Assembly (NCBI RefSeq): GCF_016908415.1
Contig: NZ_JAFBDW010000002.1
Location: 248,001 to 312,000 of the forward strand
Length of the DNA: 64,000 nucleotides
Source of the DNA: Caldicoprobacter guelmensis
GTDB taxonomy: Bacteria; Bacillota; Clostridia; Caldicoprobacterales; Caldicoprobacteraceae
Direction of reading: 5' to 3'
The translations under genes and the position numbers were made by a program. Of the stretch, positions 52,357 to 60,339 are shown in pieces. A model generated the notes under the pieces. It did not search any database. It had not been told where the DNA came from and saw nothing but the letters and a program-made list of their open reading frames with translations. The number at the start of each line of letters is the position of its first letter. The stretch's first letter is position 1.

Positions 52357-52500
52357 TGAAATTGAAACCATGAAGGTTTCAGAGAGTCATATCAAAAATT
52401 TTGTTTAAATTGAGCCCATGAAGGGAAAACCCATGAAGGGTTATAAAGACGTTGGGTCTTGCCTTTTATGGGTTATTTTATTTTTTAAAAGGAGTTGGTG
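52357..52500 (+). promoter_or_regulatory. Attenuator-like leader of cbiM(N)QO with three ATGAA-loop hairpins
   Basis: Three short hairpins share the loop ATGAA: GAAACC/GGTTTC (52364-52380), CCC/GGG (52415-52425) and AACCC/GGGTT (52428-52442). The third overlaps a terminator stem in which AACCCAT (52428-52434) pairs with ATGGGTT (52468-52474) and AAGAC pairs with GTCTT, so the two cannot both form. This is the logic of a riboswitch or attenuator. It is not the cobalamin element (no GCCACTG box) and I do not recognise the NiCo class. Confidence 0.6.
52428..52487 (+). terminator. Intrinsic terminator within the cbi leader
   Basis: AACCCAT/ATGGGTT outer stem, AAGG/CCTT, and AAGAC/GTCTT inner stem with loop GTTGG, followed by ATTTTATTTTTT just before the ribosome site AAAGGAG of cbiM. 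Confidence 0.8.
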
Positions 52501-52502
52501 CT

Positions 52503-53558
52503 ATGCATATGGCTGATGCCTTGATTTCACCGGCCGTTGGTGGAACCATGCTGGCAGCTACTGTTGGAATCGCGGCTTATTCTGTTAAAAAGGTTCAAAA
52601 TGATATGGATGAAAGCAAAATTCCTCTGATGGGGGTTATGGGTGCGTTTGTTTTTGCAGCACAGATGATCAATTTCTCGATACCCGGCACCGGTTCCAGC
52701 GGACATCTTGGCGGAGGAATGCTGCTGGCAATACTTCTGGGACCTTATGCGGGATTCCTTACAATGGCATCGATTTTGCTGATACAGGCTCTGTTCTTTG
52801 GTGATGGTGGATTGCTAGCTTATGGCTGTAATGTTTTTAATCTCGGCTTTTATACCTGCTTTGTAGCTTATCCTCTTATTTACAAAAAGCTTGTACGCAA
52901 AGGCGTCAGTCCAAGGAGTATTTTTGTTGGCTCTATGGTTTCTTCGGTAGTTGGCTTGCAGCTTGGTGCTTTCAGCGTTATGGTTCAGACACTTTTATCA
53001 GGGAAGACTGAACTGCCTTTTGTCCAATTCTTGTTGCTTATGCAGCCTATACACCTTGTCATTGGGGTGATTGAAGGGCTGGCCACTGCAGCAATAGTTG
53101 CCTTTATATGGAGAGCTAGACCCGAAATATTGGAAAGAGCAGCTATTGGTGAGACTCTAAGTGACGTGTCCATTAAGAAGGTCCTGACAGGGTTTGCGGT
53201 TGCGGCTGTTATAGTAGGCGGCTTGCTTTCCTGGTTTACCTCCACCAATCCTGATGGTTTGGAGTGGTCTATTGAAAGAGTAGCGGGTATAGCTGAACTG
53301 GAAACTCCCGATGGTATTCATAAGATATTTTCTGAGATTCAAAGCAAGACTGCGTTTTTGCCTGACTATGGTTTTAAAACAGATCAAGATGATGTTCAAG
53401 GACAACCGGCTGTGGAGGATGAAGAATCCTGGCCTTCAGTTGATGCCGGAACAAGCGTTTCGGGTGTGGTAGGAGGAGCTATGACGCTTGTATTGGCCGC
53501 ATTTATGGGATGGATTATAAACATCTTAAAGAAAAAGAGGGGCAAAGCCGTTGCTTAA
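52503..53558 (+). CDS. cbiM: Cobalt/nickel ECF transporter membrane protein CbiM fused to CbiN-like (PDGLE) domain
   Basis: A 351-aa substrate-binding membrane subunit. The N terminus MHMADALISPAVGG is the Co/Ni-binding start (Met1-His2 coordinate the metal) with seven or so helices. The C-terminal third holds NPDGLEWSIERV, the CbiN/PDGLE signature, and a last membrane helix, so CbiM and CbiN are fused. ATG 52503 has AAAGGAG upstream, and a free N-terminal MH is needed for metal binding, which decides the start. Followed by cbiQ and cbiO. Confidence 0.93.
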   Translation: MHMADALISPAVGGTMLAATVGIAAYSVKKVQNDMDESKIPLMGVMGAFVFAAQMINFSIPGTGSSGHLGGGMLLAILLGPYAGFLTMASILLIQALFFGDGGLLAYGCNVFNLGFYTCFVAYPLIYKKLVRKGVSPRSIFVGSMVSSVVGLQLGAFSVMVQTLLSGKTELPFVQFLLLMQPIHLVIGVIEGLATAAIVAFIWRARPEILERAAIGETLSDVSIKKVLTGFAVAAVIVGGLLSWFTSTNPDGLEWSIERVAGIAELETPDGIHKIFSEIQSKTAFLPDYGFKTDQDDVQGQPAVEDEESWPSVDAGTSVSGVVGGAMTLVLAAFMGWIINILKKKRGKAVA

Positions 53559-53599
53559 CAGGGCTGCTGTTTAATATTTTACCTTTGGGAATGGTTTGT

Positions 53600-54409
53600 A
53601 TGTCGAATATTATAAATTCGTTATATAACATAAGGTTGCTGGATGACCTGGCTAGAAAAAAGACATTCATACATAGCGTTCATCCGCTGATAAAACTGCT
53701 TACCACCATTGTTTATGTGGCTGTGCTTGCATCGTTTGAAAGGCATGAGGTTAGCGCTCTTTTGCCTTTTGCCTTTTATCCTGTATTCATTCTTTCTTTT
53801 GCCGAGATACCGGTGGTTCCGATTCTGAAAAGGGTATTGCTTGTTGAGCCTTTGATTATAGGGATTGGAATATTAAATCCGTTATTTGACAATTATATAG
53901 TTATGTTTGGTGACATTGCTGTTTCAAGGGGATGGCTTACTTTTTTGTCCATTTTTATAAAATGCAGCTTAGCGGTGACGGTCAGCATTTTATTAGTAGC
54001 AACCACGGGGATGGACAGACTGGCCATTGCACTGCGGATGCTTAAAATTCCTAGAATTCTTGTCCTGCAGCTTTTATTGACCTACCGATATATATGGCTA
54101 CTGATTGAAGAGGCTTTAAGGATGATGCAGGCGTATTCCCTGAGGGCGCCAGGCCGAAAAGGGGTAAAGATAAATGATTTAGGTTCTTTTTTAGGCCAGA
54201 TGTTGCTTAGGGCTTTTGACAGGGCACAGCGGATATATCAAGCAATGAGCTTAAGAGGCTTTACGGGTGAGTATAATGCCGGTGATGTACCTAAGATAAA
54301 GTTTAGGGATTTCGTATACTTTGCGGCATGGAGCCTGTTCTTTATTATTGCTAGGATCTACAATATCGCCGTATTAATAGGAGCGTTGTTTACAGGAGTG
54401 GGTAGATAG
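53600..54409 (+). CDS. cbiQ: Energy-coupling factor transmembrane protein CbiQ
   Basis: A 269-aa T component that links CbiM to the ATPase CbiO. After IHSVHPLIKLLTTIVYV come several membrane helices, and the two coupling helices carry the motifs YSLRAPGRKG and MSLRGFTGEY (an Ala-Arg-Gly-like pair). ATG 53600 is chosen as start; upstream in-frame ATGs lie within the end of cbiM. It abuts cbiO directly. Confidence 0.93.
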   Translation: MSNIINSLYNIRLLDDLARKKTFIHSVHPLIKLLTTIVYVAVLASFERHEVSALLPFAFYPVFILSFAEIPVVPILKRVLLVEPLIIGIGILNPLFDNYIVMFGDIAVSRGWLTFLSIFIKCSLAVTVSILLVATTGMDRLAIALRMLKIPRILVLQLLLTYRYIWLLIEEALRMMQAYSLRAPGRKGVKINDLGSFLGQMLLRAFDRAQRIYQAMSLRGFTGEYNAGDVPKIKFRDFVYFAAWSLFFIIARIYNIAVLIGALFTGVGR

Positions 54410-55177
54410 ATGAGCCATCATAAACTTGAAGCTAGAAGTTTGTATTTTTCATATCCGGATGGACACGAGGCCGTGAAAAACGTGTCTTTTACGATTTATC
54501 AGGGAGAATCTGTAGGGTTAATTGGTGCCAATGGGGCTGGAAAGTCCACGCTATTGATGCTGCTTGTGGGTCTTCTGTTTCCTAGGCAAGGAGAAGTGCT
54601 TGTTGGAGACGTTAGGTTGACAAGAAAGACGTTATCCGCTATACGCCAGAGATTAGGGTTCGTTTTTCAGGATCCTAATGATCAGCTGTTTATGACCACT
54701 GTTTATGATGATGTGGCCTTTGGGCCGCGAAATTACGGGCTTGATGAGGACGAAGTAAAGATTAGAGCAGAAAAAGCGTTGGAAATGGTGGGGATACCTC
54801 ACCTGAAGGATAGGGCGCCCTTTAGATTATCAGGTGGAGAAAAACGGGTAGCTGCAATTGCATCCGTTTTGTCCATGCAACCCGATATATTGATAATGGA
54901 TGAGCCAACTTCTGCTCTTGACCCTAAATCAAGACGGAGGGTAATAACTTTACTAAAAAACTTTGAACATACAAAGATAATTGCCAGCCATGATTTGGAT
55001 ATGGTGCTTGAGACCTGCAGAAGGGTGATTGTGTTAAATGAAGGTGAAATAGCGGCGGATGGAATGGCGGAGGAGATTTTGTTCAACAAAGAATTGCTGG
55101 AGAGCTGTGGGCTGGAAATACCTCTTTCTCTTCAAAATTGTCCTGTATGTGGAGCTTTTAAATATAAATCGATCTAA
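54410..55177 (+). CDS. cbiO: Cobalt/nickel ECF ATPase CbiO
   Basis: A 255-aa ABC ATPase that powers metal uptake. Walker A is GANGAGKST, the Q-loop region FVFQDPNDQLF, the signature RLSGGEKRVAA, Walker B ILIMDEPTSALDP and the switch His IASHD. The C-terminal end has CPVC, an extra Cys pair of unclear role. It starts at the base after cbiQ and ends the transporter operon. Confidence 0.95.
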   Translation: MSHHKLEARSLYFSYPDGHEAVKNVSFTIYQGESVGLIGANGAGKSTLLMLLVGLLFPRQGEVLVGDVRLTRKTLSAIRQRLGFVFQDPNDQLFMTTVYDDVAFGPRNYGLDEDEVKIRAEKALEMVGIPHLKDRAPFRLSGGEKRVAAIASVLSMQPDILIMDEPTSALDPKSRRRVITLLKNFEHTKIIASHDLDMVLETCRRVIVLNEGEIAADGMAEEILFNKELLESCGLEIPLSLQNCPVCGAFKYKSI

Positions 55178-55267
55178 AAATTTTGATTTTGGTTTCAAAC
55201 TTCGCGTATAAGAAAGGAGCTGTGAACATTAAAAAATCCACATTAATATTTGTTTGCTTTGGTGGGC

Positions 55268-55306
55268 TATAATACTTCTAGAGATTAATTTTAAAATTAA
55301 TCTCTA
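55268..55306 (+). promoter_or_regulatory. Toxin-antitoxin promoter with 28-base palindromic operator
   Basis: TATAAT at 55268-55273 is followed by a perfect 28-base palindrome (half-site TAGAGATTAATTTT, 55279-55306). This fits autoregulation by the antitoxin or complex. Confidence 0.75.
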
Positions 55307-55339
55307 AATAAACTTGTAAGGTTGTTGTGAGGTGGTGTT

Positions 55340-55612
55340 ATGGAAAAAATAGTTGGGATAAAAACGATACGGCCCAAACTGGGGGAATATCTTAAGAGAG
55401 CAGAAGAAGGGGAAGTTTTAGTAATATCATCTCGTTCAGAGCCTAAAGGAGTTATACTGGGTTATTCTGCATATAAAGAACTGAAGGCACTGGCACAGAA
55501 AGCCAAACAACTGGAAATTGCTCAAATTCTGAATAATTTCAGAAATAAAGCTGAAGAAGCCGGATTGTCTGAAGATGATGTACAGAAAGAAATAGAGGAA
55601 GTGCGGCGATGA
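55340..55612 (+). CDS. Phd/YefM-type antitoxin
   Basis: A 90-aa antitoxin. The N-terminal Phd fold (VGIKTIRPKLGEYLKRAEEGEVLVISSRSEPKGVILGYSAYKEL) binds DNA and the palindrome upstream; the C-terminal part with AEEAGLSEDDVQKEIEEVRR would wrap the toxin. GTG 55328 is not used; ATG 55340 has GAGGTGG. It overlaps the PIN toxin by 4 bases (ATGA), the usual coupling. Confidence 0.88.
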   Translation: MEKIVGIKTIRPKLGEYLKRAEEGEVLVISSRSEPKGVILGYSAYKELKALAQKAKQLEIAQILNNFRNKAEEAGLSEDDVQKEIEEVRR

Positions 55613-56022
55613 GAGCAGTAATTGATACAAATGTCTTAATTTCTGGATTCATAAGCAACAAAGGTTTTTCTGTCAAAGTAATTGATTTGTGGGTTACCGG
55701 TCAGTTTGAACCTGTAGTATGCAAAGAAATCATAGAAGAGTACAGTGCTGTTTTGATAAGAGGCAAATTTTCTGTTTTAGGGAGTATCGAAGAAAGACTA
55801 GACGCATTAACCAAACTTTTATGTTTGGAACATGTAGTTTTTATAGAACCGCAGCAGGACTTCGATGTCATTAAAGATGACCCGAAGGATAATCTCTTTC
55901 TGGCATGTGCTTTGGAAGGGAACTGCAAATTTATTTTATCTGGTGATCGGCATCTATTGGACCTAAAAGAATATACCGGCATAAAAATTGTAGACGCCAA
56001 GGAATTTCTAAGTCTAATATAA
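55609..56022 (+). CDS. PIN-domain toxin (COG1569-type)
   Basis: A 137-aa endoribonuclease-type toxin. The first acidic residue is in VIDTNVLISGF, further acids are in the middle (EEYSAVL) and in DPKDNLFLACALEGNCKFILSGDRHLL near the C terminus, so the metal-binding set looks complete. It is the second gene of a type II toxin-antitoxin pair. It marks the left edge of the accessory region. Confidence 0.9.
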   Translation: MRAVIDTNVLISGFISNKGFSVKVIDLWVTGQFEPVVCKEIIEEYSAVLIRGKFSVLGSIEERLDALTKLLCLEHVVFIEPQQDFDVIKDDPKDNLFLACALEGNCKFILSGDRHLLDLKEYTGIKIVDAKEFLSLI

Positions 56023-56259
56023 ACGTTCTAACGTAAGGAAGCAGGACAGTTTTCAGTTATGTTCTGCTTTTTCTTTTTGGGTGATAAACAAAGCAATCTT
56101 GTTTTAAGCAAATCTTCCTCGGTTATTTCACGGTTAATCAGCTTAATTAAATTGTGTCACCGTTTAGGCCTCCTAGACAAGTTCCTGGTGTGCACCACTA
56201 TGAAACTAACCCCGGCCAACAAGCCTAGATTGACTGGGGAAAATATACCTACATTGCTA

Positions 56260-56500
56260 AAGGAAGCTGGCCAGGTGCGTAAACTTTATATCTTCGTCAT
56301 GATGTTGGGGGACTCTAGAGCCCATATATATGGAATTTACAAACCGCTGCAATATCCATACTTTCATTTGCTGCCTCATTCACGGATTTGAATATTTTGG
56401 TGGAGTAACTGATATAGTGTTTGCAGACAGGATGAAAACTGTAATACTTGTTGATGGGAACAACAGGCCTATTAACAAAAAAGTTCTATTGGAAATTAGA
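56260..56500 (+). mobile_element. IS21-family transposase (IstA) fragment
   Basis: GQVRKLYIFVMMLGDSRA (from 56269) continues after a frameshift as MEFTNRCNIHTF, then CLIHGFEYFGGVTDIVFADRMKTVIL, matching the catalytic core of IS21 transposases. At least one frameshift and missing ends make it inactive. No IstB is seen. Confidence 0.7.
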
Positions 56501-57188
56501 TGCGACATTTCTGAAGGGAGATGTAGACAACCTATAGATGAGCAAAAATGCTTCCAGTAAATTTCCGTTATAGCAAGAAAAAGAAACTGAACTGGAGAAG
56601 AAAGCCAGGCTGGGAAAAGATTGCGCAGTGCTTGCCGTCAGGAGCGAATATGAAAAAAGTAAACGCACTGCTTGAGCTGAAATTTACAGAATATCTGAAA
56701 TCACAGCTGCAGGGCGAGAAAGAGGTATAGTAGATACTGAGAGCTTCCCGGACTGTCCATAAGGCCTTATTAAATAGCCGATTGTTGTTCCCAGAAATAC
56801 CACGGCTTTAGGCTTCGGTGACTGGTGTCTTAACAACAGAAGGTCAGTCACTACTTCTCTTCACAAGAGACACCTGACATACCCTCTCGGGGTACAGGAG
56901 AACAACCTCTTCAACAGAAATACTTCTGAAACGCACTAAAACGGCTTTATTTTCGTTGTTTATGATGTACCGGCAAAAATATAATATATCCCTTGTGTAA
57001 AGAAGAGCGTTATAAGTCCAAATTGACAAAAAATAAAAAACAGGGATGACAGTTTTCAGCAAAAAAACGATGAAATTCTTGAAGTTATAAAAGTTGTATA
57101 TACATTTATATATACATTGCAAATATAGCGTATATTACAGTATTGTCCATGTTGTGATATAATAGACAAAAAGTGAAAGGGAGAGGTA
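56501..57188. other. Degenerate DNA with no supported gene
   Basis: This stretch holds scraps of short frames (for example 56548-56730, plus, ending LQGEKEV) without recognisable families, and an AT-rich part with repeated ATATACATT near 57100. A promoter-like TTACAG-N17-TATAAT ends at about 57162, before the frameshifted gene. Confidence 0.4.
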
Positions 57189-57399
57189 GTGGGTAGGGGT
57201 GATACTACATGGAGTGTAAGAGTTGCGCTGGAGCTAAAAGAGAAGTTCCAGCGGTTTGTAGAAGAAATGGGACTTGCCGCAAAAAGACCCAATAACGGAC
57301 ATGGTACAGCTATACGAGGTAAATAAAAGTCGGGATGCACTGCCTGCAGTAGATGCCGACGTGGAGTCCGGATGGGCAAGGATAGGATTACTTTTTTGA
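57189..57399 (+). pseudogene. Frameshifted small gene of ICE/phage type
   Basis: GTG 57189 with GGGAGAGG upstream opens TTWSVRVALELKEKFQRFVEEMGL, a ribbon-helix-helix or replication-accessory-like start. The frame breaks near 57285 in a run of A, and the next frame continues DMVQLYEVNKSRDALPAVDADVES to TGA 57399. One frameshift joins the parts. The stop overlaps the next start (TGATG). I do not recognise the family with certainty. Confidence 0.45.
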
Positions 57400-57683
57400 T
57401 GGGGAATTACCGCCCTGCTGCTATTAAATGCCGAAAAGGCGGCGTACGTCTGGATATGGTTTTTGCCGGCAGGCTGCCTGAAGGATTTAAAAAAGCCAGT
57501 GATGTATGGCAGAGCGTTCCAAACACCATAGAAGGATACACTATTGTTGAGGATGCACCTCCACCGTTAACTGAAGAGGACGTGGCGAATTTCGTTAAGG
57601 CCTGCAATGAAATGCGGGAAATCGCCCCAAAAAGCAGGAGACACGAGTGCAACGTCCTGGCCACCTGGCCTGGTGGGAAATAA
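57399..57683 (+). CDS. Hypothetical protein, 94 aa
   Basis: ATG 57399 overlaps the stop of the preceding frame, so the two genes look like a former operon. The product has RLDMVFAGRLPEGFKKASDVWQ and a DVANFVKACNEMREI helix; the N-terminal part has two cysteines. No family is recognised. It lies just before IS66 remains and may belong to a decayed integrative element. Confidence 0.4.
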   Translation: MGNYRPAAIKCRKGGVRLDMVFAGRLPEGFKKASDVWQSVPNTIEGYTIVEDAPPPLTEEDVANFVKACNEMREIAPKSRRHECNVLATWPGGK

Positions 57684-57843
57684 AAATGACTGCCGTTTAC
57701 GGTAGGCGCAGTAAAATACAATTTGTGTAAGCGTCAAATAGAGTACACCTAAAAATGTGCGAGCAGAAGTTTTTTGTTTCTTTTTTGGAGAGATTTAAAA
57801 TGTATTTGCATGTAGATGGATATGAAGGCAGAAAGAGAACTGG

Positions 57844-58050
57844 CTATTCAACAATACGCCGAAGGGTGCAAGGGCCAGCGCAATGATTTACAGTATAGTT
57901 GAGACTGCCAAAGAGAATGGGTTAAATCCATTTGAATATTTGAAGTATTTATTTGAGAAGCTGCCGAATATGGATATAGAGGATAAGGAAGCGCTAGACG
58001 AGGTTTTATCATGGTCAACAAGTTTGCCGGATTGTTGCAGGGTAAAGTAG
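57844..58050 (+). mobile_element. IS66-family transposase (TnpC) C-terminal fragment
   Basis: LFNNTPKGARASAMIYSIVETAKENG and FEYLKYLFEKLPNMD, ending LSWSTSLPDCCRVK and TAG 58048-58050, match the C terminus of IS66 transposases. The rest of the gene is missing and there is no start. TGTAAGCGTC near 57727 resembles an IS66 end, so an internally deleted copy may lie at 57727-58090. Confidence 0.75.
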
Positions 58051-58059
58051 AGGTAGAAA

Positions 58060-58094
58060 ATCCCTACCTTAAGCAGGGTGGGGATTGCTTTTAC
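58060..58094 (+). terminator. Hairpin at the end of the IS66 relic, intron target
   Basis: ATCCCTACC (58060-58068) pairs with GGTGGGGAT (58077-58085), followed by TGCTTTTAC. The group II intron begins at the next base. Confidence 0.65.
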
Positions 58095-58746
58095 GTGCGC
58101 CCGGCATGGGCGATAACTAGGCGGTGAAAGTCCGCTGTGAGCTTGGTAGTGGGAACCACTAGCTGAACCGCAAGGGTGTCCATCGTGAGGTGGAATCTTA
58201 AGGAAGCGGAAGGCAAAATCTCGGTCTGAGGAATACGAACCAGATAAGAGGCTGAATTGGGGCGGACGAGTTTGCATAACAAAACGAAGTCCAACACTAC
58301 CCGAACCCCATACAGTAAATCTGGCAGATATACGAGATGAAAGTTATCGTTCTTACCAGGGGAGGTCTCAAGGATATTCGTGGAAATGAACTTTGAAATG
58401 ACAACCCATGCAGTGATGTATGGCTGAGTCTTGAGAAGTCAGCAGAGGCCATAGTACTTATCCGAAATAGGAGATAGGGAAGGGCTGAACGTTAGGAGGT
58501 TTTGGAAGTCTAATGTACTCGGACGATATGCGAAGACTGCAGACAACCTCGAAAGGGGGCTATCCACTGGAGGAGGAGATGGAATCTCAGGGGACAGTGG
58601 AAGCGCATAGTGTATTGACGGCGTCAAGAGATGGAAGAAACGATGTGCAGTAGTACATCAATTCTAACGAACCGCCGTATACCGGACGGTATGTACGGTG
58701 ATGTGAGAGGACGGTAGGTGAAATAATCACCTATCTCCTACTCGAT
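58095..58746 (+). mobile_element. ORF-less group II intron
   Basis: The 5' end GTGCGCCCGGCATGGGCGA fits the GUGYG start of group II introns. Domain V is visible near 58669-58704 (GAACCGCCGTATACCGGACG and its complement) and domain VI near 58711-58740 (GGTAGGTGAAATAATCACC). The 3' end is about 58746. At about 650 bases it lacks the reverse-transcriptase ORF usually in domain IV, so splicing would need a protein from elsewhere. The exact 3' boundary is uncertain by a few bases. Confidence 0.85.
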
Positions 58747-58751
58747 TTGCT

Positions 58752-59705
58752 TTAAGCGTTTAATTGGGTGTTGTTTAAACGCCTTGGTGCTCTTTTGCTC
58801 ATGTTCTGGAGCTTTTGCACGGGTGAAGCCTTCTCATGGGCTTGTTTGATGTAGTCTTGTGAAAGCCTGATGTAGCGCCTTGTCATGGTGAGGTCGGTAT
58901 GCCCTAATAAGCGCTGGAGGCTGAACGGGTCACCACCTGCTTTGAGGAATTCAATGGCGAAGCTGTGGCGCAAACCATAGGGCGTTACCTTCACACCTGC
59001 TTGTTGGCAGTATTTGCGTACCTTGTAAGCCCATTGGTAGCGGTCTAATGGTTTACCAGTCTCTGTAGCAAAAATCGGTATGTCGCTACCCCACCACTGT
59101 GGGCGTACTTTGAGGAATCTCACCAGGGCTTGGGTTGTGAAAACCGAGAGGATTAACGTACGTCCAACACAGGTTTTTGAAACTTCAGGGCGTATGTACA
59201 GCTCACGGGCGGTTAAATTCAAATCGCTTGGCTTGACTCGAAAAAGTTCGCTGGGTCTTGCGCCTGTGTCCAGTTGGACGAGCATTAAGCAGTAATCACG
59301 CAAACCTGTGTAGGTATGCTGGTCGGGCTGTTTGAGGAGCTTGTGCAGGTCTTCAAGCGGGGCATGGCGGATGTTAGAAAAATCTTCTTTTGCTTTCTTT
59401 ATACCCTCCACAGGGTTGGTGGGTAGGTAACCCTCTCTCACACACCAGTTGAAAAAGACCTTTAGATGGCGAAGTTTGATGTTTCTGTAGCCTGCAGAAA
59501 ATGGTTGGCTGAAGTAGCGAATGATGCCTTGGTGTATTGTCTCATAATCCACCGGTTTTTTGTCTGCTCTGATGAACTTGAGGAAAGTAATAGCGTGATA
59601 ACGGTAATTCTTAATTGTTTCCTCGGAGACTCCATCCGCTTGTTTGGCAAAGAGGAATTCATTTAACAAGTCGAGACAGTTAATGTTTTTAGTGTTTTTA
59701 CCCAT
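58752..59705 (-). CDS. Tyrosine recombinase (XerD/phage-integrase type)
   Basis: A 317-aa site-specific recombinase. The N-terminal SAM-like core-binding domain (residues 8-95) is followed by the catalytic domain with all key residues: Arg in DTGARPSELFR, Lys in EVSKTCVG, His-x-x-Arg in TPYGLRHSF, His in LGHTDLTM and the nucleophile Tyr in TRRYIRLSQ. It lies next to a tRNA cluster, 85 bases after the tRNA-Leu 3' end on the same strand, the classic position for an element integrated at a tRNA. Its ribosome site is inside a hairpin. Confidence 0.93.
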   Translation of the reverse strand: MGKNTKNINCLDLLNEFLFAKQADGVSEETIKNYRYHAITFLKFIRADKKPVDYETIHQGIIRYFSQPFSAGYRNIKLRHLKVFFNWCVREGYLPTNPVEGIKKAKEDFSNIRHAPLEDLHKLLKQPDQHTYTGLRDYCLMLVQLDTGARPSELFRVKPSDLNLTARELYIRPEVSKTCVGRTLILSVFTTQALVRFLKVRPQWWGSDIPIFATETGKPLDRYQWAYKVRKYCQQAGVKVTPYGLRHSFAIEFLKAGGDPFSLQRLLGHTDLTMTRRYIRLSQDYIKQAHEKASPVQKLQNMSKRAPRRLNNTQLNA

Positions 59706-59713
59706 AAAAACAT

Positions 59714-59750
59714 AACCTCCTCAGTAACACTAGATTTTTCTGAGGAGGTT
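59714..59750 (-). promoter_or_regulatory. Hairpin that hides the integrase ribosome-binding site
   Basis: A perfect 11-bp inverted repeat AACCTCCTCAG (59714-59724) and CTGAGGAGGTT (59740-59750). On the minus strand the arm nearest the gene is the ribosome site GAGGAGG, 10 bases before ATG, so it would be base-paired. Confidence 0.65.
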
Positions 59751-59789
59751 AACCCGCTAAAATTTATTCAAATGCAGTATTTTCTAGGC

Positions 59790-59876
59790 TGGTGCGAAAG
59801 GGGGGACTCGAACCCCCACGGGCCGAAGCCCACTAGACCCTGAATCTAGCGCGTCTGCCAATTCCACCACTTTCGC
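59790..59876 (-). tRNA. tRNA-Leu (CAG), CCA encoded
   Basis: Acceptor GCGAAAG/CTTTCGC, D-arm GGTGGAATTGGCAGACGC, anticodon loop TTCAGGG, long variable arm and T-arm GGGGGTTCGAGTCCCCC. CCA at 59792-59790. Confidence 0.97.
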
Positions 59877-59898
59877 ACGCTATTTTCATTTTATATTT

Positions 59899-59983
59899 TG
59901 GTGGAGGGGGATGGATTCGAACCACCGAAGGCTGCGCCAACAGATTTACAGTCTGCCCCCTTTGGCCACTCGGGCACCCCTCC
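59899..59983 (-). tRNA. tRNA-Tyr (GTA), CCA encoded
   Basis: Acceptor GGAGGGG, D-arm GCCCGAGTGGCC, anticodon stem-loop CAGACTGTAAATCTG, long variable arm, T-arm GTGGTTCGAATCCATC-type. CCA is encoded. Confidence 0.97.
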
Positions 59984-59988
59984 ACGCT

Positions 59989-60064
<76 letters not shown>

Positions 60065-60070
60065 TGGTAT

Positions 60071-60147
60071 TGGCGACCCGGAAGGGACTTGAACCCTCGG
60101 CCTCTAGCGTGACAGGCTAGCGTTCTAACCATCTGAACTACCGGGCC
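60071..60147 (-). tRNA. tRNA-Asp (GTC), CCA encoded
   Basis: Acceptor GGCCCGG, D-arm GTTCAGATGGTTAGAAC, anticodon loop CTGTCAC, T-arm GAGGGTTCAAGTCCCTT. CCA is encoded. Confidence 0.97.
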
Positions 60148-60155
60148 ATATTCTA

Positions 60156-60231
60156 TGGTGGGCCTTCAGGGATTCGAACCCCGGACCAACCGGTTATGAG
60201 CCGGCTGCTCTGACCGCTGAGCTAAAGGCCC
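60156..60231 (-). tRNA. tRNA-Met (CAT), elongator type, CCA encoded
   Basis: Acceptor GGGCCTT pairs fully at position 1-72, so it is not the initiator; anticodon stem-loop CCGGCTCATAACCGG and T-arm CGGGGTTCGAATCCCTG. It is the likely substrate of TmcAL encoded at 11.6-12.8 kb. Confidence 0.95.
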
Positions 60232-60258
60232 ATCTTCCTTTCTCTATTTTTATTTTTT

Positions 60259-60333
60259 TGGTGACCCCTAGGGGATTCGAACCCCTGTTACAGGCGTGAA
60301 AGGCCTGTGTCTTAACCACTTGACCAAGGGGCC
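60259..60333 (-). tRNA. tRNA-Glu (TTC), CCA encoded
   Basis: Acceptor GGCCCCT, D-arm GGTCAAGTGGTTAAGAC, anticodon loop CTTTCAC, T-arm AGGGGTTCGAATCCCCT. CCA is encoded. Confidence 0.97.
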
Positions 60334-60339
60334 ACTCTC

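Noticed and set aside
52322..52500. Cobalamin riboswitch before cbiM
   Set aside because: No GCCACTG B12 box and no matching core is present; the leader is too short.
56548..56730. A 60-codon frame after the IS21 fragment as a real gene
   Set aside because: No family, no clear ribosome site, and flanked by decayed elements; treated as degenerate DNA.
57100..57150. Repeated ATATACATT units as replication iterons
   Set aside because: Only two imperfect copies in AT-rich DNA and no replication initiator gene nearby.
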